From the NCBI GenBank assembly GCA_012512865.1, contig JAAZDH010000272.1:1-6785 (forward strand): a stretch of DNA of 6,785 bases, written 5' to 3'. Both the position numbers and the translations under genes were made by a program. This stretch comes from Clostridiaceae bacterium. Its GTDB lineage: Bacteria; Bacillota; Clostridia; Acetivibrionales; DUMC01. Shown one piece after another: positions 1 through 5,832 of this stretch (within the stretch, counting starts at the first letter, position 1; each line of letters opens with the position of its first letter). The notes beneath the pieces are model-generated. The model did no database searches. It worked only from the letters and a program-made list of their open reading frames with translations, and was not told where the DNA came from.

Positions 1-1
1 G

Positions 2-565
2 CCTAATTCGGCCTCCCGTGAACTGAATATACTGAATATAGGGAAGGAATTCCAGGACTACATGATGCATTTTATTTTACGCATTATAAACAAGCATGGC
101 CTTACCGTGCAGTTTCATACCGGCATACAGGAAGGCAACGGAAATATGTTGGGCAACAGCAATCCCTTGCAGTTAAACAACCTGTTCCTTACATATAATA
201 ATATTAAGTTTGACCTCTTCCATATCAGCTATCCTTATTACAGGGAAGCAATTGCCTTGTGTAAGATGTTCCCAAATGTATACCTTGATATGTGCTGGGC
301 ACATATCATATCTCCCCGCAGCTCCATGGATTTTTTAAGTGAATCCATAGATGCAGTGGCTATAAACAAGGTGAGCGCCTTCGGTGGAGATTATTGCATG
401 GTGGACCTTGTTTGCGGGCACCAGTTGATGGCAAGGCAGAATGTGAGCAGGGTGCTGGCTGAAAAAGTAAGCCATGGCATTTTCAGTATTGATCAAGCTT
501 GCAAGATAGCAAAGATGATGTTCTTTGACAACCCGGTGGAAATTTTCAATCTAAAAGGGGAGTAA
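2..565 (+). CDS. Amidohydrolase-superfamily enzyme, C-terminal part (uronate isomerase / COG2159-like), 5' truncated
   Basis: The reading frame is open from the first complete codon at position 2, so this is the 3' part (187 residues) of a gene that starts outside the window. The ATG at 62 is internal and has no ribosome binding site. Visible motifs fit the second half of an amidohydrolase TIM barrel: a His after strand 5 (QFHTG, His39 of the fragment), a His after strand 6 (DLFHISYPY) and the catalytic Asp after strand 8 (FGGDY). The tail resembles uronate-isomerase-like enzymes found in Firmicute sugar clusters (ISP, then GH..MAR.NV.RVLAEKV..G..S, then DNP). The N-terminal HxH metal motif cannot be seen. 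Family knowledge suggests a metal-dependent hydrolysis of a lactone or an aldose-ketose isomerisation of a uronate; the substrate is not decidable from sequence. It ends 158 bp before the regulator gene and belongs to an upstream transcription unit. Confidence 0.85.
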   Translation, partial: PNSASRELNILNIGKEFQDYMMHFILRIINKHGLTVQFHTGIQEGNGNMLGNSNPLQLNNLFLTYNNIKFDLFHISYPYYREAIALCKMFPNVYLDMCWAHIISPRSSMDFLSESIDAVAINKVSAFGGDYCMVDLVCGHQLMARQNVSRVLAEKVSHGIFSIDQACKIAKMMFFDNPVEIFNLKGE

Positions 566-607
566 CCTAGATTCTTTAAACTGGCTCTATCACCCAGGGA
601 AACATTA

Positions 608-636
608 TTGACAGGAATACTGGCTGACATTATAAT
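608..636 (+). promoter_or_regulatory. Sigma-A promoter of the GntR/LacI-type regulator gene
   Basis: TTGACA (608-613), a 17-base spacer and TATAAT (631-636) match the vegetative promoter consensus exactly. The expected transcription start is near 643, leaving a leader of about 80 bases before the regulator ATG. Such a strong core promoter in front of a regulator implies tight repression, consistent with the palindrome that overlaps its -10. Confidence 0.88.
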
Positions 637-652
637 TGTATATATACAATTA
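633..652. promoter_or_regulatory. 20-bp perfect palindromic operator overlapping the -10 and start site
   Basis: TAATTGTATATATACAATTA is a perfect 20-bp palindrome. It covers the last four bases of the -10 hexamer and the predicted transcription start. Its layout (TTGT, A/T-rich centre, ACAA) resembles operators of GntR-headed sugar regulators such as B. subtilis AraR. The simplest reading is an autoregulatory site for the protein encoded at 724-1803; binding there would block RNA polymerase. The assignment to that regulator is inference. Confidence 0.75.
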
Positions 653-681
653 CAGCGGGTAATATTTTCGTTTGAAGAAAA

Positions 682-704
682 AAATGTATTTTAAATGTAT
701 TTTA
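682..704. repeat. 11-bp tandem duplication in the regulator leader
   Basis: AAATGTATTTT occurs twice back to back (682-692 and 693-703), and the following A continues the pattern. It lies between the predicted start site and the ribosome binding site of the regulator. The period is about one helical turn. No function can be assigned; it could be a simple slippage duplication. Confidence 0.7.
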
Positions 705-723
705 GACAATACGGGGGGAGATT

Positions 724-1803
724 ATGTCAAGGTATAAAGAAATAAAAAACAACCTGCTGCAATATATATTACAGTTGCCTGAAAATGAGAAATTGCCTCC
801 TGTAAGGGAATTAATGAAAAAATTTAATACAAGCCAGGTTACACTTGACAAGGCATTTTTTGAGTTAAAAAACGAGGGTATTATAACAACCCATGTGGGC
901 CGCGGCACTTTTGTCAGCAAACAGGGAGTTTACCCGAAAAGCTTTTATTACAGGACTATTGGAATGATAATATCCGACCCCAAGGTGTTATATGAATCCA
1001 TTATTATAAACGGTGCTGTAAAGAAATTGCACGACGAGGGCTATTGCATTACGATATTCCCAACAAGTATATATAATTATGGTAATTATGAGTTTATCAA
1101 AAAAGCAGCAGGAAGTAGAAGCATATGCGGCTGGATTATAATACCCAACTACAATACAATGTATGATTCAGAGTTCCATAAATTAGTTAATGAATATATT
1201 TCAAAACACTCACCCTTTGTGAGCATCGACCATCTATTAACTGCGAATTCATCAATGACTATATATGTTGATTATTATCTTTCGGGGAAACAGCTTGGTA
1301 ATATATTCTTGCGGGAGAATATCAAAAGAATTGGATTTATATGGAACCCTAACAGCAACCCCTGCCAGCAAAGGTTGAATGGAATAATAGAAGCAGGCAG
1401 GGAAAATCCTTTTGATATATGGTTTATACAATACAAGAGTAACTTGGACAATTACGGGGTAAGCTACATCGAACCGGAGGAAGTCTACAGGGCATATGAA
1501 AGCGGCGTTAACACATTTGTCATATCCAACCCCCTGTTGATAAGCTCTTTTTTAAAGTTGTACTATGAAGGAATAAACACCGGCAGGCTATCGGAAAAAC
1601 ACGTTAAAGTTGCAGCTTATATTGAACCGGGCCAGCAGGTAATAATACCAGGCAATTTTATTAAAATTAAAAAACCATCCGTGGAAATTGGAGAATATGC
1701 GGCTGAATCAATAATAAAACTCGTAAAAAAAGAAGATATTATACTTCCGAAGTATTTCAAATGCACAATCGAAGTGCCTGAAAACTGGGCTACCATGGGT
1801 TGA
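724..1803 (+). CDS. GntR-family transcriptional regulator with LacI-type sugar-binding domain (AraR-like architecture)
   Basis: This 359-residue protein has two domains. Residues 1 to about 66 form a GntR winged helix: LPPVREL at 24-30, SQVTLDKAFFEL in the recognition helix region at 37-48, and the wing motif HVGRGTFVSK at 57-66. Residues from about 77 to the end form a periplasmic-binding-protein/LacI-type effector domain, beginning RTIGMIISD and ending with IGEYAAESIIKLV and a basic strand. The combination is known from AraR-type repressors released by a sugar. The start is supported by GGGGGGAG at 713-720 just upstream. Its own promoter carries a perfect palindrome, so autorepression is likely. 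It sits ahead of the dehydrogenase and aldolase genes, whose promoter region has related sequences, so it probably controls that operon. The inducing sugar is unknown. Confidence 0.93.
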   Translation: MSRYKEIKNNLLQYILQLPENEKLPPVRELMKKFNTSQVTLDKAFFELKNEGIITTHVGRGTFVSKQGVYPKSFYYRTIGMIISDPKVLYESIIINGAVKKLHDEGYCITIFPTSIYNYGNYEFIKKAAGSRSICGWIIIPNYNTMYDSEFHKLVNEYISKHSPFVSIDHLLTANSSMTIYVDYYLSGKQLGNIFLRENIKRIGFIWNPNSNPCQQRLNGIIEAGRENPFDIWFIQYKSNLDNYGVSYIEPEEVYRAYESGVNTFVISNPLLISSFLKLYYEGINTGRLSEKHVKVAAYIEPGQQVIIPGNFIKIKKPSVEIGEYAAESIIKLVKKEDIILPKYFKCTIEVPENWATMG

Positions 1804-1841
1804 ACGGAATTGAAAAAAGAATTTAAACGAAAAAACTGCCA

Positions 1842-1876
1842 GGTTGCGAAATGCAAAGATTCCTCAACCCTTTTTT
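1842..1876 (+). terminator. Weak candidate intrinsic terminator after the regulator gene
   Basis: GGTTG at 1842-1846 pairs with CAACC at 1865-1869. A further GAA/TTC pairing (1848-1850 with 1860-1862) extends the stem across a small internal loop. A run of six T follows at 1871-1876. The stem is short and imperfect, so this is only a plausible end for the regulator transcript. Confidence 0.4.
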
Positions 1877-1999
1877 AATTTCCCGTTGGCTGGTGGGAAT
1901 ACAAGAATCATAAACATTCCCATTTATATCGGCTCGTTCAATGAATACTCCTTATTCTTCCTGATATACTATGCCGATAAACTGCTGAAAATTTTAATT

Positions 2000-2030
2000 G
2001 TTATATTTATCGTTTGTTATACTTATCGTT
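2000..2030. repeat. Two-copy 15-base direct repeat, 16-bp period
   Basis: GTTATATTTATCGTT (2000-2014) and GTTATACTTATCGTT (2016-2030) differ at one base. A partial third copy, GTTATATTTA, starts at 2028. The copies sit about 100 bp upstream of the second promoter, next to the inverted repeat at 2040-2062. They may be iterated protein-binding sites or a slippage product; the sequence alone does not decide. Confidence 0.6.
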
Positions 2031-2039
2031 ATATTTAAT

Positions 2040-2062
2040 TACATTTGTATATAACAAATGTA
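2040..2062. promoter_or_regulatory. Inverted repeat resembling the regulator operator
   Basis: TACATTTGT (2040-2048) and ACAAATGTA (2054-2062) are perfect 9-bp arms around ATATA. The central TTGTATATAACAA is one base shorter than TTGTATATATACAA in the palindrome at the regulator promoter. It is likely a second site for the same or a related GntR-type repressor, about 90 bp upstream of the -35 of the next promoter. The changed spacing between half-sites is a caveat. Confidence 0.55.
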
Positions 2063-2131
2063 TAGCAAAACTATAAATTGACATATAACAAAATTATAAA
2101 AAAAATAAAGAATTTATAGCACATTTTTATA

Positions 2132-2160
2132 TTGACAATATACAAGAAAACCTTTATACT
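2132..2160 (+). promoter_or_regulatory. Sigma-A promoter for the dehydrogenase-aldolase operon
   Basis: TTGACA (2132-2137), a 17-base spacer and TATACT (2155-2160) form a near-consensus promoter. Transcription would start near 2167, giving a leader of about 190 bases before the dehydrogenase ATG. The -35 lies in TTGACAATATACAA (2132-2145). Read on the other strand, this matches 11 of 14 bases of the operator core at 636-649, so repressor binding there is possible. Confidence 0.75.
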
Positions 2161-2184
2161 ATGTATAAAGGTTTATTATACATA
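2148..2184. promoter_or_regulatory. Two overlapping inverted repeats on the -10 and transcription start
   Basis: The first repeat has perfect 12-bp arms (AAACCTTTATAC at 2148-2159, GTATAAAGGTTT at 2163-2174) around a 3-base centre. The second has perfect 9-bp arms (TATGTATAA at 2160-2168, TTATACATA at 2176-2184) around a 7-base centre. They share 2160-2174 and cover the -10 and predicted start site. The location argues for DNA operators. A stem-loop in a read-through transcript from the regulator gene is possible, but no U-tract follows, so a terminator is unlikely. Confidence 0.6.
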
Positions 2185-2217
2185 TACAGTATTAAGTTAT
2201 TAATTGAGCAACAAGTT

Positions 2218-2243
2218 ATATTTACGACAATATTTACGACAAT
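2218..2243. repeat. 12-bp tandem repeat in the operon leader
   Basis: ATTTACGACAAT occurs twice in exact tandem (2220-2231 and 2232-2243), and the preceding AT extends the periodicity by two bases. It lies in the predicted leader about 115 bases before the dehydrogenase start. It contains no inverted symmetry, so an RNA hairpin is not suggested. Function unknown. Confidence 0.65.
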
Positions 2244-2358
2244 AAGACTAAAGATAAATTCGATTGGTTTATTCCCCCGAGCAATGGCGTAAATTGAAAA
2301 TGACAATATGGTATAGAGTTTTCAAGCTAAAGAAACTATGCATGTCATGGAGGTCAAA

Positions 2359-3324
2359 ATGAGCAACGTACATAGTAAACCAAAAGTAGCCTGCAACCGC
2401 ATACCACCTCATGTTAGAAGTTTCAGGGAGATACTTAAAAGCTTTACGGAAGCAGATTACGTAGAGTGGGATTATTCAGATGTTTTAGATATGATTAAAG
2501 AATATGACGCCATAGTAACCCATGTTAGTGTTCCGATCGATGCAAAGACGATATATAGGGCAAAAAACTTAAAGGTTATTGCTACTCCTTCCACGGGCAC
2601 TGATCACATAGACATTAAAGCGGCCCTGGAAAGGAACATTCACGTTATATCTATAAAGGACGACATCGAGTTTTTGGATAATATAACGTCCACAGCTGAA
2701 CTGGCTTTCGGATTGATAATATGCCTGTTAAGGAACATACCCTGGTCTTTTGAGTCCGTCAAGTCAGGCAAATGGGATTCGTCGCTTTTCAGGGGGCACA
2801 TGCTGTCGGGGAAGAGTCTTGGAATAATAGGGGCAGGAAGGCTTGGGAAAATGATGTGCAAGTACGGCAATGCATTCAGGATGAGAGTCCTGGCTTATGA
2901 CCCCTATGTTAAGATAAACATGGCCAACGTAGAACAAGTGGACCTTGATTCATTACTTGCAGGTTCGGACATAGTGTCTGTACACGTTCACCTGAACGAT
3001 GAAACAAGGGCGATGATTGGAAAACGCGAATTAAGTATTATGAAGCCGAATGCAATTCTCATAAATACCAGCCGGGGTGCAGTTATAGATGAAAATGCCC
3101 TTGTTGAAGCATTGCAGGATGGGAAAATTGCAGGAGCTGCGGTGGATGTATTGACAGACGAGCTTTCAGGAAATATTAATAAATCCCCTCTTGTCAATTA
3201 TGCCAGGGAAAACAGAAGTGTCATCATTACACCGCATATAGGCGGTGTAACATACGAAGCACAGGAGCTTGCCTATGGCAGGACGGCTGAAAAAATGCTT
3301 GAATGGTTTAAGCGCAATTGGTAG
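2359..3324 (+). CDS. D-isomer-specific 2-hydroxyacid dehydrogenase (phosphoglycerate dehydrogenase-like)
   Basis: This 321-residue enzyme carries every hallmark of the NAD-dependent D-2-hydroxyacid dehydrogenase family. These are the dinucleotide-binding GAGRLG (158-163), an Asp at the end of the next strand (AYDPY, Asp181) that favours NAD over NADP, the catalytic Arg239 in NTSRG, Glu268 in DVLTDEL and His293 in TPHIGG. The length suits the short two-domain form without an ACT regulatory domain, which argues against a dedicated serine-biosynthesis enzyme. The start at 2359 is chosen because GGAGG at 2349-2353 is correctly spaced before it; an in-frame ATG at 2338 has no such site. It is followed after 84 bp by an aldolase, so it probably interconverts a 2-oxo acid and a 2-hydroxy acid in sugar-acid breakdown. 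The exact substrate is unknown. Confidence 0.92.
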   Translation: MSNVHSKPKVACNRIPPHVRSFREILKSFTEADYVEWDYSDVLDMIKEYDAIVTHVSVPIDAKTIYRAKNLKVIATPSTGTDHIDIKAALERNIHVISIKDDIEFLDNITSTAELAFGLIICLLRNIPWSFESVKSGKWDSSLFRGHMLSGKSLGIIGAGRLGKMMCKYGNAFRMRVLAYDPYVKINMANVEQVDLDSLLAGSDIVSVHVHLNDETRAMIGKRELSIMKPNAILINTSRGAVIDENALVEALQDGKIAGAAVDVLTDELSGNINKSPLVNYARENRSVIITPHIGGVTYEAQELAYGRTAEKMLEWFKRNW

Positions 3325-3408
3325 CTGTAGATGTAGCAAAAGCCTGTATGAAAGTAAATACAAGGGAAATTAACACGAGAAAAAACAAATTGAGGGTGAG
3401 GATAGAAC

Positions 3409-4197
3409 ATGTTTCTGGATGATTTGAAGAGCGGTAGAATAATTTTTGGTTTAAACAACTCATATCCTGCGTCGGGTATAATTGAAAGCATGTGCTTTGG
3501 GTGGGACTTTGTATGGATTGATGGCCAGCACGGGCAACATGACTACCGGTCAATATTCCAATGTGTCCAGGCTTCCAGGGCTGTAGGAATTTACTCGGTT
3601 ATACGGGTTCCGTGCCAGGATGCGGCTTATTTGGGGCTTTATTCAGATACGATGCCGTCTGCCATAATGGTACCAATGGTAAATTGCGCCGGGGATGCCC
3701 ACAAGGCTGTAGAATGCCTTAAATTTCCCCCCTTGGGGAAACGATCGTACGGTGGACGGACGCCTATTGATATAAAAGGGAGAGAATATTACAAGAGTAC
3801 GGACATTGCATTAATAGCCCAAATAGAATCACTTGAAGCACTTAATAATCTTGAAAGTATAGCTTCCGTTAATGGAATAGATGTATTATTTTTCGGCGCA
3901 GATGATATGAAGGTATACATGGGACTTCCAATCAATACTCCCCTGCTGAAATCAAGCGAACTGCTTGGTAGCGCGGAAAAAATCGCCGGAATCTCGCGCA
4001 AAATGGGAAAGTATTGCGGGATTATTGCTACATCGAGAGAAGAAAGAAAAGTTGCAATAGAATTGGGTTACCAGGTTATAGTAGCAGGAGGAGATTCCTC
4101 TTTTATAAGGGAGCTTTCCGGCCGTAAATTGGAAGATATTAAGGAAGAAGGGTTTTATATTGGCAGGGGGGTAACAAGCAGAAATGCTTGCCCATGA
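3409..4197 (+). CDS. HpcH/HpaI-family class II aldolase (2-keto-3-deoxy sugar acid aldolase-like)
   Basis: This 262-residue protein matches the metal-dependent pyruvate aldolase family of HpaI/HpcH and RhmA in length and motif order. Seen are WIDGQHG with the catalytic His41, VIRVP with Arg66, PMV before the domain-swap region, QIES with metal ligand Glu140, and FFGADD with metal ligand Asp166; the two ligands are 26 residues apart as in HpaI. Family members reversibly split 2-keto-3-deoxy acids into pyruvate and an aldehyde in the cytoplasm. The usual DGEH is DGQH here and the usual GPADL is GADDM, so it is a divergent subgroup and the acceptor aldehyde cannot be predicted. GTGAGGA ending at 3402 supports the start. 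It follows the dehydrogenase closely with no terminator between, indicating one operon. Confidence 0.9.
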   Translation: MFLDDLKSGRIIFGLNNSYPASGIIESMCFGWDFVWIDGQHGQHDYRSIFQCVQASRAVGIYSVIRVPCQDAAYLGLYSDTMPSAIMVPMVNCAGDAHKAVECLKFPPLGKRSYGGRTPIDIKGREYYKSTDIALIAQIESLEALNNLESIASVNGIDVLFFGADDMKVYMGLPINTPLLKSSELLGSAEKIAGISRKMGKYCGIIATSREERKVAIELGYQVIVAGGDSSFIRELSGRKLEDIKEEGFYIGRGVTSRNACP

Positions 4198-4245
4198 GAA
4201 TCTCCAGGATTTATGATGAACGGGAACTGAATTAATTCAGCATAT

Positions 4246-4274
4246 TTGAGTTTTTGCTTTAACTTAATGATAAT
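4246..4274 (+). promoter_or_regulatory. Candidate promoter for the glycoside hydrolase gene
   Basis: TTGAGT (4246-4251), 17 bases, then GATAAT (4269-4274) gives four of six and five of six consensus matches at ideal spacing. A start near 4281 would leave a leader of about 80 bases. The region is A/T-rich, so chance matches are possible. Confidence 0.4.
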
Positions 4275-4304
4275 CCAGGTAATTTAGATTTGTTATTAAG
4301 TTAA
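4259..4304. repeat. Inverted repeat with 10-bp perfect arms flanking the predicted start site
   Basis: TTAACTTAAT (4259-4268) and ATTAAGTTAA (4295-4304) are exact reverse complements separated by 26 bases. They bracket the candidate -10 and start site of the hydrolase promoter. Two operator half-sites or a long-loop RNA stem are both possible. The sequence is unlike the TTGTATAT sites upstream, suggesting a different regulator if it is functional. Confidence 0.45.
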
Positions 4305-4376
4305 TTAAAACAAAAATAGATTAAATTTATTGTTTATTAATTAAAAGGAAGGTGATGGGTAAAATGAACATTCGTC

Positions 4377-5327
4377 ATGATTGTAAGGGGGAAGGAGCGG
4401 CAAAGGCAGAACGTTGGGGAATTTTTTGAGCTCACATTGGAAGGACCGTTGGAGGGCAATCCTTTTTTAGACGTGAGTTTTGAGGCAACTTTCATGTATA
4501 TGAACCGTGAAATTGAAGCAAACGGCTTTTATGACGGCAATGGCATCTATAAGGTCAGGTTTATGCCCGACAAGGAGGGAAAATGGAAGTATGTTACATG
4601 GAGCAACTGCCCACAATTGGACGGGATAAGTGGAACATTTGAATGTATATCGCCGTCACCTGGAAACCATGGGCCTGTCAGGGTAAAAAATGTTTATCAT
4701 TTTGCTTACGAGGATGGAACACCATATTTTCCAATTGGTACTACATGTTATGTTTGGAACCACCAGGGTAATGAGCTGGAGGAAGAGACTTTACGAACTT
4801 TGGCTTCATCTCCTTTTAATAAAATCCGCATGTGTGTTTTCCCAAAAGATTATATATACAATGAAAACGAGCCGGAATATTACCCGTTTGAAGGATCTTT
4901 AAAGGATGGATGGGATTTTGCCAGGTTTAACCCGGAATTTTTCAGGCATCTTGAAAAAAGAATAGCAGATTTAATGGAATTGGGAATTGAAGCAGACCTT
5001 ATCCTATTTCATTCCTATGATCGTTGGGGTTTCTCAGAAATGGATGCTGAAACCGACGACAGGTATCTCAAGTATGTAGTTGCAAGGCTGGCTGCATACC
5101 GTAATATTTGGTGGTCTCTTGCAAACGAATATGACCTGATGAAGAAAAAAAACATGATGGATTGGGACAGGTTTTTCCGCATTGTTCAAGAGAATGACCC
5201 CCACAAACACCTTCGATCCATTCATAATGGCGTTGCATTTTATGACCATGGCAAACCTTGGGTTACTCACTGCAGTATTCAGCATTCCGATTTAAAAAGG
5301 GGTAACAGAATGGCGCGATCTTTATAA
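4377..5327 (+). CDS. First open fragment of the frameshifted hydrolase (DUF5060 and most of the DUF4038 barrel)
   Basis: This is the longest uninterrupted frame of the hydrolase, 316 residues if read from ATG 4377. Its first 17 or so residues (MIVRGKERQR and on) are out-of-frame reading of the true N-terminus; family sequence begins only at FELTLEGP. No ribosome binding site serves this ATG, as AGGTGAT is placed for 4364. The frame carries the acid/base motif SLANEYD but not the nucleophile, and ends with about ten non-homologous residues (RGNRMARSL) after the second shift. On its own it should be inactive. Confidence 0.6.
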   Translation: MIVRGKERQRQNVGEFFELTLEGPLEGNPFLDVSFEATFMYMNREIEANGFYDGNGIYKVRFMPDKEGKWKYVTWSNCPQLDGISGTFECISPSPGNHGPVRVKNVYHFAYEDGTPYFPIGTTCYVWNHQGNELEEETLRTLASSPFNKIRMCVFPKDYIYNENEPEYYPFEGSLKDGWDFARFNPEFFRHLEKRIADLMELGIEADLILFHSYDRWGFSEMDAETDDRYLKYVVARLAAYRNIWWSLANEYDLMKKKNMMDWDRFFRIVQENDPHKHLRSIHNGVAFYDHGKPWVTHCSIQHSDLKRGNRMARSL

Positions 5328-5337
5328 AAAACCTGTT

Positions 5338-5832
5338 GTGGTTGATGAATGTTGTTACGAGGGAAACACGAGCATGGATGCAGCAAACATCACGGCTATT
5401 GAAATGGTATACCGTATTTGGGAGGGATTTGCACGTGGCGGCTATGTAGGTCATGGAGAAACTTACGTGCATCCGCAGGATATTTTATGGTGGTCAAAAG
5501 GTGGCAAGCTTTATGGCCAAAGCCCTGAAAGGATAGCATTCCTGAGAAAGATAATGGAAGAAGGCCCCCAAGATGGTATTGATACGGCATTTATCGGTTG
5601 CGATACCCGTGCGGTTGCAGGAAGAAATGATGAGTATTTTTTAGCATATTATGGATTTACCCAGCCGGTTTATAAATATTTAAGTCTGCCTAAAGGCAAG
5701 AAGTATAAAATAGAAATAATTGATACCTGGGACATGACAATTACCCCTGTAGAAGGTACTTTTGAAGGAGATGTAAGAATTAACCTCCCTGGCAAACCAT
5801 ATATTGCATTGCGCATAAGAGAAGTACGGTGA
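5338..5832 (+). CDS. Second open fragment of the frameshifted hydrolase (nucleophile strand and C-terminal domain)
   Basis: The family frame is open from 5296, so the true join lies upstream of the GTG at 5338. The fragment opens with VVDECCYEG, which holds the probable nucleophile Glu at codon 5347-5349. The last barrel elements follow (WEGFARGGYVGHGETY, LWWSKGG), then a C-terminal beta domain (DTRAVAGRNDEYFLAYYG to GKPYIALRI). No ribosome binding site precedes 5338, so independent translation is unlikely and the fragment is best read as the second part of the 4364-5832 gene. Confidence 0.6.
   Translation: MVDECCYEGNTSMDAANITAIEMVYRIWEGFARGGYVGHGETYVHPQDILWWSKGGKLYGQSPERIAFLRKIMEEGPQDGIDTAFIGCDTRAVAGRNDEYFLAYYGFTQPVYKYLSLPKGKKYKIEIIDTWDMTITPVEGTFEGDVRINLPGKPYIALRIREVR

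Larger units (their letters stand above)
1804..2358. other. Long A/T-rich control region between regulator and dehydrogenase
   Basis: This 555-bp stretch holds no convincing gene. The only open frame of any length (TTG at 1844 to 2038) lacks a ribosome binding site, begins inside the likely terminator and has no recognisable family. What it does hold: a weak terminator near 1842-1876, a two-copy 15-base repeat at 2000-2030, an inverted repeat at 2040-2062, a near-consensus promoter at 2132-2160 overlapped by two inverted repeats, a 12-bp tandem repeat at 2218-2243, and the ribosome binding site at 2349-2353. The predicted leader of the downstream transcript is about 190 bases, long enough to hold an RNA element, but I recognise no known riboswitch in it. 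Confidence 0.7.
4364..5832 (+). pseudogene. DUF5060-DUF4038-type glycoside hydrolase (apiosidase/GH140-like), interrupted by two +1 frameshifts
   Basis: Read through both shifts, the gene encodes about 488 residues: an N-terminal DUF5060 beta domain (ERWGIF then ELTLEGP..GNPFLDV, residues about 16-105), a DUF4038 TIM barrel with probable acid/base Glu255 (SLANEYD) and nucleophile Glu328 (VVVDECCYEG), and a C-terminal beta domain (DUF5605-like) ending GKPYIALRI. The start at 4364 is chosen because AGGTGAT (4350-4356) precedes it at good spacing and its frame supplies the conserved ERWGIF. That frame stops at TGA 4427 in a T6 run; removing one T joins ELTLEGP. The second break is at A5G4 (5294-5302), where removing one base joins DLK to GVTEWRDLYKKP. 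There is no signal peptide, so a cytoplasmic exo-acting hydrolase on imported oligosaccharide is expected. Sequencing error, true decay and recoding are all possible. Confidence 0.85.

Noticed and set aside
62..64. ATG at 62 as the start of the amidohydrolase
   Set aside because: The same frame is open to the window edge, there is no ribosome binding site, and the protein would lack the first half of the barrel.
1844..2038. 64-codon frame starting with TTG after the regulator gene
   Set aside because: No ribosome binding site, starts inside the likely terminator stem, A/T-driven hydrophobic composition and no family resemblance.
2078..2100. TTGACA at 2078-2083 as a promoter
   Set aside because: The nearest TATAAA begins only 11 bases later and nothing suitable lies at 16-18 bases; the promoter at 2132-2160 is far better.
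2338..2358. Upstream ATG as start of the dehydrogenase (seven extra residues)
   Set aside because: No Shine-Dalgarno sequence before 2338, whereas GGAGG lies at 2349-2353, five bases before the ATG at 2359.
4690..4902. 70-codon + strand frame inside the hydrolase
   Set aside because: Out-of-frame shadow of the hydrolase barrel, which has clear family motifs in the other frame.
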